From: Ignavibacteria bacterium
Lineage (GTDB): Bacteria; Bacteroidota; Ignavibacteria; Ignavibacteriales; Ignavibacteriaceae
Reading direction: 5' to 3'
NCBI GenBank assembly: GCA_021286645.1
Contig: JAJTBZ010000071.1
Location: 18,916 to 82,915, forward strand
DNA: 64,000 nucleotides
Shown: piece after piece, positions 19,151 through 28,922 of the stretch
How positions within the stretch are numbered: position 1 is the stretch's first letter
Layout: every line of letters begins with the position of its first letter
The notes under the pieces: model-generated
The model's database searches: none
What the model saw: only the letters and a program-made list of their open reading frames with translations
Told to the model about the DNA's origin: nothing
Translations under genes and position numbers: made by a program

Positions 19151-19190
19151 TGAATAAAAGAACGGAGGGCGGCCAAGTGGCTGCCCTCCG
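19151..19190 (-). terminator. terminator after dps
   Basis: 12-position stem CGGAGGGCGGCC / GGCTGCCCTCCG with one imperfect pair around a 4-base loop, followed on the minus strand by TTCTTTTATT. It lies just beyond the dps stop. Confidence 0.8.
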
Positions 19191-19199
19191 GTGAGTCAT

Positions 19200-19679
19200 T
19201 TACACATTGAGATATGCTGAATACATCCAAACCAGTTTTTCCTGCTGACGAATATAATCGCTCATAAGTGCATTTGTACCCTCGTCATTGCCCTCGGCAG
19301 AAAGCGCGAGGATATCGCGTTGCAGGGGGAGAATACTGCTCAAGGCCGCGAGAATGCTTTTAATGCCCGCATTCCCGTCGCTGATATTTGTCTGTTCTGC
19401 TATTCCGGACACTGAAAGATACCCGGTATAACTATGGAGAGGCGTGTATCCCAGAGTGAGAATTCTTTCCGCAATTTCATCAATTTTTAATTGCAGGTCG
19501 TTGTATAATTCTTCGAATTTAAGATGTAACTCGAAAAATTTCTCGCCTTTTATATTCCAATGCAGCCCCCGCGTATTAATATAGAACAGCTGGTAGTGAG
19601 AAAGTAAAACGTTTAATTTTACGGACAACTGCTCCGTAAGAGCGTTATTCAGACCGATCGCATTATATTCATGTTTCAT
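19200..19679 (-). CDS. dps: Dps-family ferritin-like DNA-protection protein
   Basis: 159 residues. The inter-subunit ferroxidase site of Dps is visible: H40 (TRGLHWNIKG), H52 and E56 (FFELHLKFEELYND), D67 and E71 (KIDEIAERI). Spacing is identical to E. coli Dps H51/H63/D67/D78/E82, with Glu in place of the first Asp as in many homologues. It forms a dodecamer that oxidises Fe(II) with peroxide and stores the iron, protecting DNA. The N-terminal tail is short, so direct DNA binding may be weak. AAAGG lies upstream of the ATG. It is divergent from an OxyR-type regulator, fitting peroxide control. Confidence 0.95.
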   Translation of the reverse strand: MKHEYNAIGLNNALTEQLSVKLNVLLSHYQLFYINTRGLHWNIKGEKFFELHLKFEELYNDLQLKIDEIAERILTLGYTPLHSYTGYLSVSGIAEQTNISDGNAGIKSILAALSSILPLQRDILALSAEGNDEGTNALMSDYIRQQEKLVWMYSAYLNV

Positions 19680-19741
19680 TGTATAGCCTTTCGTTAATTT
19701 GAATTCTCTTTTTTTGATAATAAATTAATTATTACATTAAC

Positions 19742-19780
19742 ATTGATCAAATCGATAATAATTATATTGAAATAGATAGA
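19742..19780. promoter_or_regulatory. candidate OxyR control region between dps and oxyR
   Basis: The 107-base gap between the divergent genes contains phased GAT/ATC-type half sites: ATTGATcaaATCGATAAT, then ATAATTAT, then ATTGAAATAGAT. This resembles an extended LysR/OxyR site of spaced ATAG/CTAT-like elements. A TTTG followed after 20 bases by TAATTTAT on the minus strand could be the dps promoter and would overlap the site. Inference only. Confidence 0.5.
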
Positions 19781-19786
19781 GTCAAT

Positions 19787-20713
19787 GTGAATATACAACA
19801 GTTGGAATACATAGTTGCCGTACATGAAACCGGAAGTTTTGCCCGGGCTGCCGAGAAATGCTATATTACTCAGCCAACGCTGAGCATGATGGTAAAAAAA
19901 CTGGAAGAAGAACTTCAGGTGGTTTTATTCGACCGATCCGTCATTCCCGTGCGTGCGACAGAAATCGGGCAACAGATTATTGATCGTGCCGTGAAGATTG
20001 TTTTTTCGGTAAAAAGCCTGAAGGAGTTTGCGGCGGAAATTAGTGAATCGCTTACCGGTCTCATTCGCGTGGGGATACTGCCTACTATTGCTCCATATCT
20101 TATTCCTGTTATCATGGAGAATATCCGATTACAATTACCGGGGTTGGCCGTTCATTTATTTGAATTAACCACAGAAGAGATAATTGCAAGGTTGCAGAAA
20201 AATAAACTTGATGTGGGGATCGCGGCAACACCGTTAAGAGTTTCGGGTATTACAGAAATTCCTCTATACAGGGAAGAATTTTTGGTTTTCGCGCCGGGAT
20301 CAGAAGCAATTCTGAAGAAAAGAACAGTTCGATTGGAAAATTTATCTGCTGATGATGTATTGCTCCTGGAAGAGGGGCATTGTATGCGACAGCAGGTTAT
20401 TCAATTATGCGCGCAAAAACCGGCAGCTGAGGCCGTCTACCAAACCGGCAGTATACAAACGCTAATCGCAATTTGTGAAGCAGAGAAGAAAATGACAATC
20501 ATTCCCGAGCTTGCCCTTGGCAGAATGAATGAGATTCAGAAACAAGCGGTGCGTCCTTTTAGTGGAAAAAAGCCTGTTCGACAAATTAGTTTATTATACA
20601 GCGACTATTACGCGCGAGTGAGATTAGCAGGTAAAATTGCCGGCATAATTACAAAATTTGTTTCGCCATTGTTAAAAAAGTCACAAGAAACAGAATTGTT
20701 GAAAATTGAATAA
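19787..20713 (+). CDS. oxyR: OxyR-type LysR-family hydrogen peroxide regulator
   Basis: 308 residues: N-terminal winged helix (MNIQQLEYIVAVHETGSFARAAEKCYITQPTLS, recognition helix about 28-46) and LysR substrate domain (about 90-295). The peroxide-sensing cysteines fall at C199 (EEGHCMRQQ) and C208 (VIQLC), the same residue numbers and spacing as E. coli OxyR. These form a reversible disulfide that changes the tetramer and activates target promoters. GTG start. Its divergent neighbour dps is a classic OxyR target. The ~15-residue tail KKSQETELLKIE is not conserved in the family. Confidence 0.95.
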   Translation: MNIQQLEYIVAVHETGSFARAAEKCYITQPTLSMMVKKLEEELQVVLFDRSVIPVRATEIGQQIIDRAVKIVFSVKSLKEFAAEISESLTGLIRVGILPTIAPYLIPVIMENIRLQLPGLAVHLFELTTEEIIARLQKNKLDVGIAATPLRVSGITEIPLYREEFLVFAPGSEAILKKRTVRLENLSADDVLLLEEGHCMRQQVIQLCAQKPAAEAVYQTGSIQTLIAICEAEKKMTIIPELALGRMNEIQKQAVRPFSGKKPVRQISLLYSDYYARVRLAGKIAGIITKFVSPLLKKSQETELLKIE

Positions 20714-20804
20714 ATTGCGGCTATGGTACTTTTGGGAATTATAAATACATTGCAATCATAAATGCTATCGGATATCAAAAGATTAATAACCTGAAAGCAG
20801 TTTC

Positions 20805-21647
20805 ATGAAATATATACAAAAAAATTACGATTTTAATAATCCACAATTCGTAAGTCTCCTTGATGAAGTCCCCTTCTGGTCGGCCCCTTTTGGTATTAGT
20901 TTATTAAATGAAATACGATGGCGCCGCAACATGACAGTCTTAGACATTGGTTTTGGTACAGGGTTCCCGTTGGTTGAAATTGCAAAAAGAATGGGCGGCA
21001 GGGGGCAAGTGTATGGCATCGATCCCTGGGTAATGGCCAGTATTCGGGCCAAAGAACGGGTACATCATGATGGCTTGGAAAATGTAATCTTTCTTAATGG
21101 TGTAGCTGAAAATATGCCTTTGCAAGACGGGTGTATAGATTTAATAGTCTCAAATAATGGAATCAATAATGTACAGGATATTAATAAGGTGATGAGTGAA
21201 GCCGCGCGTGTAGCAAGATTTGGAGCGCAGCTAATAGTAACCGTAAATCTTGAAGGCACGATGGCTGAGTTTTACACAGTATTTATGCAGGTATTACATG
21301 ATTTTGGGTTAAATGACCATATAGTTTCCGTTCGGGAACATATTCGCGCAAAGCGCAGGCCGGTAGCAGAATTACGTAATTTCATTGAGCAAAATAAATT
21401 CACTATAAATTCCATTAAGGACGAATCATTCAGATATACATTCCCCGATGCGACTGCAATGTTCCGGTATCCTTTTTTGCAGTACGCGTTTTTACCTTCA
21501 TGGGTAAGCCTGGTGCCCGCAGCGCAAGAGGACGAAATATTTAACGAAGTGGAAAAAAGGATGAACTTAACCAGCGAAGAACAGGGGTATTGCCAACTAA
21601 CAATTCCCTACATAACTATAACGGCCGAAAGACAAGAATTGCAATAG
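20805..21647 (+). CDS. class I SAM-dependent methyltransferase
   Basis: 280 residues. The SAM-binding motif I is MTVLDIGFGTGFPLVEIAKR, followed by the acidic strand-2 GQVYGIDPW and motif VAENMPLQDGCIDLIVSNNGINNV, the order of UbiE-like small-molecule methyltransferases. The C-terminal ~100 residues form a substrate cap (YPFLQYAFLPSWV) that I cannot match to a specific acceptor. Stands alone, 91 bases after oxyR, with no obvious pathway partner. Confidence 0.85.
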   Translation: MKYIQKNYDFNNPQFVSLLDEVPFWSAPFGISLLNEIRWRRNMTVLDIGFGTGFPLVEIAKRMGGRGQVYGIDPWVMASIRAKERVHHDGLENVIFLNGVAENMPLQDGCIDLIVSNNGINNVQDINKVMSEAARVARFGAQLIVTVNLEGTMAEFYTVFMQVLHDFGLNDHIVSVREHIRAKRRPVAELRNFIEQNKFTINSIKDESFRYTFPDATAMFRYPFLQYAFLPSWVSLVPAAQEDEIFNEVEKRMNLTSEEQGYCQLTIPYITITAERQELQ

Positions 21648-21908
21648 CGAAAAAATCTTGTAATAAGATGTACTCTACTGAGGCACGATCGATTTTGTAT
21701 TGCAGCAACTAAATAGCGATTTGAGTAAGGCAATTTCGGAAAAGAATTTTGTTGCTTTATCAATGAAATTAACAGAAATAACGTAAAAAAATATGCCTGA
21801 CGAGCACTTTGTATTTGATTTAAAAATTATTAGTTAGTATTTTCCTTACAAAATCCGCGCTGAGTAAGAGAGTATACGGTTGTCTGTTCTTGAATTCATG
21901 AGGGTGCA
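21648..21908. other. 261-base non-coding gap
   Basis: AT-rich spacer between the methyltransferase and SRPBCC genes. I see no terminator hairpin, no RNA gene and no promoter that fits TTG-N19-21-TAnnTTTG well. It presumably carries the promoter of the SRPBCC/endonuclease pair. Confidence 0.5.
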
Positions 21909-22370
21909 ATGGTAACTGCTCAAAGAAAACGATTTAGTGTATTAAAAGATATTTTTATACCGGCTTCGCCAGAAACCGTGTGGATTTCTTTAACTACAGT
22001 AGATAAATGGCCGGAGTGGATAAGTGATGTAACTGCGGCGAACAGTATCGAGGGCATGGTTCCTGGTGGTCGATTCACATTTAAAAAACGGGGAATAATT
22101 TTTCAGGGGGAAGTTCTTCAAAGCCTGGAAAGAGAATATCTTGAGCTATTGCTGGAAAGCAAGTTCGGGAATTACCTACTACGCTGGCAACTAAAAAGTG
22201 TGCATAACGGGGTTCATATAATACTCGAAGCTGATGCATATGGTTTAGTTCCTCTATTCTTACGAAATACTATAAACAAGTTTGCACGCCGTTTCTTATT
22301 AAGTTGGCTTATTCAACTGAAACGATACGTGTATAAGGAGCAATCTGAAGAAGAAGCAGAATTCATTTAA
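21909..22370 (+). CDS. SRPBCC/polyketide-cyclase-like lipid-binding protein
   Basis: 153 residues with the START-like helix-grip pattern: FIPASPETVWISLTTVDKWPEWISDV at the start, then GGRFTFKKRGIIFQGEVLQSLEREYLELLL, and a long C-terminal helix. Such proteins bind or process hydrophobic ligands in a deep cavity. GAGGGTG precedes the ATG. The C-terminal tail is unusually acidic (EEEAE). The lipoprotein endonuclease follows 24 bases downstream, but a functional link is not evident. Confidence 0.8.
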   Translation: MVTAQRKRFSVLKDIFIPASPETVWISLTTVDKWPEWISDVTAANSIEGMVPGGRFTFKKRGIIFQGEVLQSLEREYLELLLESKFGNYLLRWQLKSVHNGVHIILEADAYGLVPLFLRNTINKFARRFLLSWLIQLKRYVYKEQSEEEAEFI

Positions 22371-22394
22371 TCAATTCTAAATCCAAGAGGTGTT

Positions 22395-24008
22395 ATGAGC
22401 AGACGCTTTACTATCGTTCTTTTTGGTTTCCTTTTTGTTCTAATTTCCGGATGCAAAACAACAGAACCCGTATCAACTTTATCGGGCAGTGAAGAAAATT
22501 TTTACTCGGTGCAAACCGCGAATACGCTGTTTGAGAATTTTGAAGGCGCTTCCAAAGGCAGCTATACTGCGGCGGATGTCGTTTTTGCATCGGGTACCTG
22601 GAATCTAAATGATGCTTTGGTTGGTAGTACTACCAGCGATGTGAAAAATGGTACTCAATCAGTTCGGGTACGCAATTCCGGTAAGATTACTATGCAATTT
22701 GATAAGAGCGGGGGAGCCGGAACCGTTACTATTCTCCATGCAAAATACGGGAGCGATGCTTCAACGCAGTGGAGCCTCTGGTATTCCACTAATAGTGGCA
22801 GTTCCTGGACTCAGGCAGGAAGTACAGTGACAACCTCTTTGACAACATTAACTACTGCCTCATTCACATTAAATGTGGCCGGCTCAGTTCGGATTGAGAT
22901 ACGAAAGACGGATGCAACAACGAATCGTGTAAATATAGACGATATAACAATTACCGATTATGTCCCCAATAATCCGGTGCCGTCACTAACAAGTATTTAT
23001 CCTTTATGGATGAACGCGGGAAGTTCAGCATTTACACTTACCGTAACAGGTACTAATTTTATATCAACATCGGTAGTTACATTTAACGGAAGCAATTTAA
23101 CGACCACATTTGTTTCCTCTACAGTATTACAGGCTGCAGTGCCTGCAGCATTACTTAACAGCGCGGGTACGGTAAACGTTACCGTTACTACGCCTGCTCC
23201 CGGGGGTGGCACAACCACTGCAAAAACCTTCCAGATTCTTGCTGCAAGCAGTAATGTCAATGGAGTAATGGGTAACCCCAGTGCCGCTGCTCATGATGTA
23301 AATTATCCGAACAATTATTTAATCGAGCGTCCCCAGTATGTAATGTCCTACAGCAGGGATCGTGGTACCCCTAATTGGGTTAGCTGGCAATTAAACTCTA
23401 CATGGGTGAATGGCCCCGCAATTGATAGCGATCAATTTACTACCGATAACTCACTGCCAGCCGGATGGAACAGAATTAAATATGCCGATTATACCAATTC
23501 CGGTTTCTCGCGCGGACACATGTGTGCTTCAGCAGACAGGAAAGTTACTCAGGCAGATATGGACTCTGTTTACCTTATGACTAATATTGTTCCCCAAACC
23601 CAGGCCATGAATGGAGGTCCATGGGAGATTTTGGAAGGGTATTGCCGGACTTTAGCTAATCAGGGAAATGTTTTATACGTAATATCGGGTGTTTATGGAA
23701 CCGGTGGAACCGGGCTTAATGGATATAAGACAACTTACGCCTCGGGCAAATTGACCATTCCGGCGAAAATTTGGAAAGTTATAATGGTATTACCTGCCGG
23801 CACAAATGATCTGTCGAGAGTCAGTACCTCAACTCGCACCATAGCAGTTGTGATGGATAATAATACCGGGCCATTTAATTCCTGGGGTACTTACCGGGTA
23901 AGTATAGATTCAGTTGAAAGCCTTACCGGGTATGATTTCTTTTCAAATGTACCGGCTTCAGTTCAAAGTGTGATCGAGGCAAACCCCGATAGCGGGCCAA
24001 CAAACTAG
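22395..24008 (+). CDS. lipoprotein DNA/RNA non-specific endonuclease with IPT/TIG domain
   Basis: 537 residues. Lipoprotein signal MSRRFTIVLFGFLFVLISGC (Cys20); a jelly-roll-like module (about 45-190) with repeated beta strands; an IPT/TIG Ig-like domain (about 198-290, PSLTSIYPLWMNAGSSAFTL); and a NUC domain (about 310-520). The catalytic block is GFSRGHMCASADR, in which the usual DRGH is SRGH (372-375) with general base His375; the metal-binding Asn-rich helix YLMTNIVPQTQAMNGGPW follows. It should degrade DNA and RNA on the cell surface, for nutrient acquisition or matrix turnover. AGAGGTG lies before the ATG and a strong terminator after the gene. Confidence 0.88.
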   Translation: MSRRFTIVLFGFLFVLISGCKTTEPVSTLSGSEENFYSVQTANTLFENFEGASKGSYTAADVVFASGTWNLNDALVGSTTSDVKNGTQSVRVRNSGKITMQFDKSGGAGTVTILHAKYGSDASTQWSLWYSTNSGSSWTQAGSTVTTSLTTLTTASFTLNVAGSVRIEIRKTDATTNRVNIDDITITDYVPNNPVPSLTSIYPLWMNAGSSAFTLTVTGTNFISTSVVTFNGSNLTTTFVSSTVLQAAVPAALLNSAGTVNVTVTTPAPGGGTTTAKTFQILAASSNVNGVMGNPSAAAHDVNYPNNYLIERPQYVMSYSRDRGTPNWVSWQLNSTWVNGPAIDSDQFTTDNSLPAGWNRIKYADYTNSGFSRGHMCASADRKVTQADMDSVYLMTNIVPQTQAMNGGPWEILEGYCRTLANQGNVLYVISGVYGTGGTGLNGYKTTYASGKLTIPAKIWKVIMVLPAGTNDLSRVSTSTRTIAVVMDNNTGPFNSWGTYRVSIDSVESLTGYDFFSNVPASVQSVIEANPDSGPTN

Positions 24009-24025
24009 ATTGTTAAAACGAAAAA

Positions 24026-24054
24026 AAACGCATGCCTGAACGGCATGCGTTTTT
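24026..24054 (+). terminator. rho-independent terminator after endonuclease
   Basis: Stem AAACGCATGCC / GGCATGCGTTT with a 5-base loop, A-run before and T-run after; it could also act on the minus strand. Confidence 0.9.
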
Positions 24055-24193
24055 ACTTTATAGTATGCCAAAATGGCGTTAAGCGCCTTAAAAGAATTCC
24101 GGCGGGATGGAAAAGAATTGAAATTAATAGATGCTTTCCGTACATTACCATTTCATATTTATGATTTTACTCAAATATTACTTTAAGATTTAA

Positions 24194-25270
<1,077 letters not shown>

Positions 25271-25276
25271 TTTTTG

Positions 25277-25306
25277 AAGACGCAGTTTCGACTGCGTCTT
25301 TTTTTT
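25277..25306 (+). terminator. terminator with UUCG loop between gap and pgk
   Basis: Perfect 10-bp stem AAGACGCAGT / ACTGCGTCTT closed by TTCG, followed by eight T. A UUCG tetraloop is unusually stable. It lies inside the 64-base gap between gap and pgk, so pgk is either read through or has a promoter overlapping this region. Confidence 0.93.
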
Positions 25307-25334
25307 GTCTATACACTCAGATAAGGAGACTACC

Positions 25335-26531
25335 ATGAATAAAAAAACAATTGATCAGATTGATATTAAAAATAAACGTGTTTTAGTGCGCGTGGATTTT
25401 AATGTTCCGCTTGATGAAAATAAAAATGTAACAGATGATAAACGAATTGTAGAATCTTTACCCACGATTAAAAAAATACTCGCTGAAGGTGGAAAAGCTG
25501 TATTAATGAGCCATTTAGGCCGCCCGAAAGGTCAGCCGAACCCGAAATACAGTTTAGCGCCTGTTGCAGCCAAGTTATCTGAATTACTGGGCAAAGAAGT
25601 AAAAATGGCTCCCGACTGTATTGGTGATGCCGTGAAAACAATGGCAATGGAATTACAGGCTGGTGAAGTTTTGCTTCTCGAAAATCTGCGCTATCATGCA
25701 GAAGAGGAAAAAAACGATCCTGAATTCGCCCGTCAATTAGCTGAATTAGGCGATGTATATGTTAACGATGCCTTTGGCAGCGCGCACCGTGCCCATGCTT
25801 CAACGGAAGGTGTAACCAAATACCTTGAAGTATCTGTTGCCGGTTACCTGATGCAAAAAGAATTAGATTATCTTGGAAGCGCGTTAACTGAACCAGTACG
25901 TCCATACTGTGCTATACTTGGCGGCGCAAAAATTTCGGGTAAAATTGATGTAATCAATAACTTAATAGATAAAGTTGATGTATTGATTATTGGCGGCGGA
26001 ATGGCCTATACATTCTACAAAGCCAAAGGATATGAAATTGGTACTTCATTGCTTGAAGAAGAAAAAATTGAAACTGCAAAAGAAGTTCTTGCCAAAATGG
26101 CTTCTTCAAAAGTCCAGTTCCTGTTACCTGTTGATGTAGTTGTGGCAGATGAATTTAACAATGATTCTCCTGCTACCGTAGTACCTGTTGATGGTATGCC
26201 AGCAACTAAAATGGGATTGGATATCGGTCCGAAAACAGTTGAGCTATTTGCTAACGCGATTAAAAATTCCAAGACAATCGTTTGGAATGGCCCTATGGGT
26301 GTTTTCGAGATGGATAACTTTGCAAAAGGTACAAACGCAATTGCACAAGCCCTGGTTGAAGCAACCGAAGGCGGAGCGGTTACTGTAATTGGCGGCGGCG
26401 ATTCTGCTGCGGCTATTGCAAAAGCCGGCCTCGAGACAAAAGTATCCCACGTTTCTACCGGTGGTGGCGCTTCTCTGGAATTCCTGGAAGGTAAAGTGCT
26501 TCCGGGTGTTGCCGCTCTAAACGAAGCGTAA
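25335..26531 (+). CDS. pgk: phosphoglycerate kinase
   Basis: 398 residues from the ATG at 25335, which has AAGGAGA directly upstream; the frame is open ten codons earlier but those overlap the terminator T-run. Conserved blocks: [14 protein letters not shown], the substrate-binding [10 protein letters not shown] and [32 protein letters not shown], and the nucleotide-binding [15 protein letters not shown] and [15 protein letters not shown]. It transfers phosphate from 1,3-bisphosphoglycerate to ADP. TTA-rich codon use like gap. Confidence 0.98.
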   Translation: MNKKTIDQIDIKNKRVLVRVDFNVPLDENKNVTDDKRIVESLPTIKKILAEGGKAVLMSHLGRPKGQPNPKYSLAPVAAKLSELLGKEVKMAPDCIGDAVKTMAMELQAGEVLLLENLRYHAEEEKNDPEFARQLAELGDVYVNDAFGSAHRAHASTEGVTKYLEVSVAGYLMQKELDYLGSALTEPVRPYCAILGGAKISGKIDVINNLIDKVDVLIIGGGMAYTFYKAKGYEIGTSLLEEEKIETAKEVLAKMASSKVQFLLPVDVVVADEFNNDSPATVVPVDGMPATKMGLDIGPKTVELFANAIKNSKTIVWNGPMGVFEMDNFAKGTNAIAQALVEATEGGAVTVIGGGDSAAAIAKAGLETKVSHVSTGGGASLEFLEGKVLPGVAALNEA

Positions 26532-26546
26532 CATTCTTCATTTTTA

Positions 26547-26574
26547 GGCGGGCAGTTCGCCCGCCTTTTTTTTT
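26547..26574 (+). terminator. rho-independent terminator after pgk
   Basis: Stem GGCGGGC / GCCCGCC with a 5-base loop followed by nine T. Confidence 0.95.
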
Positions 26575-26673
26575 CTTTTCAAATTCTTAATTCTTTTTGT
26601 AGTAATACTGATGATATTTTATTAAATTTTCATCAAACATATTTGAAATTACAACCTAAACTAAAGCTCAACA

Positions 26674-27369
26674 GTGCAAAACCAAATTCAAAATAACAAA
26701 TTGCAAATGCTGGGAAAGTTGTCTGCGAGTCTGACACATGAAATTCGCAATCCATTGTCAGCAATTCGTTTGAATTTAGACTACATGGGAATGTGGGCTG
26801 ATGATGTGAATCCTGAAATAAAAGAGTCTATCGATTCTTGTAAAGAAGCCGTGAACAGGATTAGTCATTTGATTGAAAGTATGTTAGAGTTTTCCCGAAA
26901 AGCCACGAGTGAACAGACGCTGAATAATATTAATGAGATAATTGATATGGGCGTGGCAATTATGGCTCCGGCTGTGCAATTAAAATCTATCCATCTTCAG
27001 GTAGAACTTGCACCGGGAATTCCGCTCGTGCGATTTAATAAAAATAAGATGTTGCAGGTAATTATTAACCTGATTACAAATGCCATGGAGGCCTGTTCGA
27101 AGGCAGGAGTGATTTCTATCCAATCCGGTTTTGACCACGAAAATGTTCATATACAAGTTAAAGATAATGGCTGTGGAATTTCGGAAACTAATCAGCCGAA
27201 AATATTTACCGATTTTTATACCAATAAAAATACCGGAACCGGTCTTGGTCTTTCGGTGTGCCGTTCAATAATTGAAGAACATGACGGGGAAATTTCTTTT
27301 TCTAGCAGGGAAGGACACGGAACTACGTTCAATGTGTGTATTCCTATTCAAAAAAACGCAAGTGAGTAG
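26674..27369 (+). CDS. soluble sensor histidine kinase (minimal)
   Basis: 231 residues consisting of little more than a kinase core. The dimerisation/phosphoacceptor helix holds H22 (SLTHEIRNPLSAI), followed by N box QVIINLITNAMEA, G1 VKDNGCGIS, F box PKIFTDFYTNK and G2 GTGLGLSVCRSII. There is no transmembrane or sensory domain before H22; only ~10 polar residues precede it. GTG start. It must sense through a partner or through its own short coiled coil, as in NtrB-like or chemotaxis-associated soluble kinases. The sigma-54 response regulator starts 8 bases after its stop and is the obvious phosphorylation partner. Confidence 0.9.
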   Translation: MQNQIQNNKLQMLGKLSASLTHEIRNPLSAIRLNLDYMGMWADDVNPEIKESIDSCKEAVNRISHLIESMLEFSRKATSEQTLNNINEIIDMGVAIMAPAVQLKSIHLQVELAPGIPLVRFNKNKMLQVIINLITNAMEACSKAGVISIQSGFDHENVHIQVKDNGCGISETNQPKIFTDFYTNKNTGTGLGLSVCRSIIEEHDGEISFSSREGHGTTFNVCIPIQKNASE

Positions 27370-27377
27370 AATGTTCT

Positions 27378-28772
27378 ATGGGCATGAGAATCTTAATAAT
27401 CGATGATGATAATTTAGTATGTCTTTCACTGAAAAGAGTATTGAGTAAGTTCGGATATGATGTATCGGTATGTATGGAAGCCGCTAATGCTTTCCAGAGT
27501 ATCGATTTGCATCAGCCTGATATAATATTACTTGATATTTATCTTACTACACATGATGGTCTGGAACTCTTACGCGATATTCAGAAGCAATATTACCACA
27601 TACCGGTAATTATGATTACGGGGTATTCCGATGTTCAAATTGCAGTTCGTGCAATGAAATCGGGCGCGTATGATTTTCTGTTGAAGCCTATTGATTTAGA
27701 GCAATTAAAAGTTGTGTTAAATCGGGTAGAGATTCAGCTTGGTCTAAAAAACGAAGTATCGGTACTTCGTGGTTTGGCAATGGGGAATGAGCTTAGCAGG
27801 GAACATTTTGGTAAAAGTAAGGTTATTCATCGGGTTATAAGTATTATTGAAAAACTAGCCGGAAGCGGCGATACTACTATTTTGCTTGAAGGCGAAAGTG
27901 GAACCGGTAAAGAGGTAGTAGCAAAATTTATTCATCAAAAAAGTCCCAGGGCCAATAACGTATTCATTCCTATAAACTGTGCTGCAATACCGAAAGAACT
28001 TGCCGAAAGTGAGTTATTCGGGCATGAAAAAGGCGCGTTCACCGGAGCGGCTCAAAGGACAAAGCCAGGGAAGTTCGAGTTAGCAGACAAGGGCACCATC
28101 CTGCTGGACGAAATAGGCGAATTAAGTCTTGATTTACAGGTAAAACTATTACGGGTACTTCAGGAAAAACGTTTTTATCGCCTTGGCGGTGAAAAAGAAA
28201 TTACGGTCGATGTACGTGTAATTGCCGCAACGAACCGGAATCTGGAAGAAGAAGTTAAAAAAGGTACTTTCCGGGAGGATTTATATTATCGCTTGAATGT
28301 TGCTAAAGTGATTATTCCGCCTTTACGCGAACGTCGTGAAGATATTCGCATGTTCACTTTTTCTTTTATCGATGAGTTCTCTCAGAAATTTAATAAGACA
28401 ATTAAAGTCATCGATGAAGAAACCCTGGCATTACTCGAAAACCAGTATTGGAAAGGTAACATCCGTGAATTGCGAAATGCCGTTGAACGGGCAATGCTCT
28501 TGCTTGATTCGGAAGAAGTTAAAGAACATCATTTTAACTTCCTTCAGTCCAGCCAGGAAGCAAAAGAAAACCGGGATAACGATACCTTTGTTTTAAAAAT
28601 ACCACGGGAGGGTATCTCCATTGATGTGGTATTAAAAAACCTGATACTGCAAACACTGGAAATTACAAAAGGCAATCAGGTAAAAGCTGCAAAAGTTTTA
28701 GGTTTATCCCGCTCTAAATTACGGTACCGTATGGAACAACTTGGTATTGAAGTAACCAAGAAAATCGGATAA
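27378..28772 (+). CDS. NtrC-family sigma-54-dependent response regulator
   Basis: 464 residues: receiver (3-120) with acidic pocket IDDD and phospho-acceptor D53; AAA+ (about 145-385) with Walker A GESGTGKE (172-179), GAFTGA (219-224) that contacts sigma-54, Walker B LLDEIGEL; and a Fis-type helix-turn-helix at the end (EITKGNQVKAAKVLGLSRSKL). On phosphorylation by the adjacent kinase it should assemble and open sigma-54 promoters. No -24/-12 site is evident next to this pair, so the targets are elsewhere. Confidence 0.95.
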   Translation: MGMRILIIDDDNLVCLSLKRVLSKFGYDVSVCMEAANAFQSIDLHQPDIILLDIYLTTHDGLELLRDIQKQYYHIPVIMITGYSDVQIAVRAMKSGAYDFLLKPIDLEQLKVVLNRVEIQLGLKNEVSVLRGLAMGNELSREHFGKSKVIHRVISIIEKLAGSGDTTILLEGESGTGKEVVAKFIHQKSPRANNVFIPINCAAIPKELAESELFGHEKGAFTGAAQRTKPGKFELADKGTILLDEIGELSLDLQVKLLRVLQEKRFYRLGGEKEITVDVRVIAATNRNLEEEVKKGTFREDLYYRLNVAKVIIPPLRERREDIRMFTFSFIDEFSQKFNKTIKVIDEETLALLENQYWKGNIRELRNAVERAMLLLDSEEVKEHHFNFLQSSQEAKENRDNDTFVLKIPREGISIDVVLKNLILQTLEITKGNQVKAAKVLGLSRSKLRYRMEQLGIEVTKKIG

Positions 28773-28799
28773 TATTTTTTTACTTTAATGAAATTCTAT

Positions 28800-28831
28800 A
28801 AAGCTAAGGTAGTTATTTGCCTTAGCTTTTT
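28800..28831 (+). terminator. terminator after response regulator
   Basis: Stem AAAGCTAAGG / CCTTAGCTTT around a 10-base loop, followed by TTTC. Confidence 0.85.
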
Positions 28832-28889
28832 CATTTTAAATTAGGGATTGATATTGTTGGCAAAAAAGGGGAAGAACGCTTAGCCATAA

Positions 28890-28917
28890 AAAAAGAAAAC
28901 CCGGGTTTAACCGGGTT
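28890..28917 (-). terminator. terminator of the greA-to-kinase operon
   Basis: Stem AACCCGG / CCGGGTT with a 6-base loop; on the minus strand it runs into TTCTTTTTTT, just after the stop of the SEC59-like gene. Confidence 0.85.
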
Positions 28918-28922
28918 GCCTG

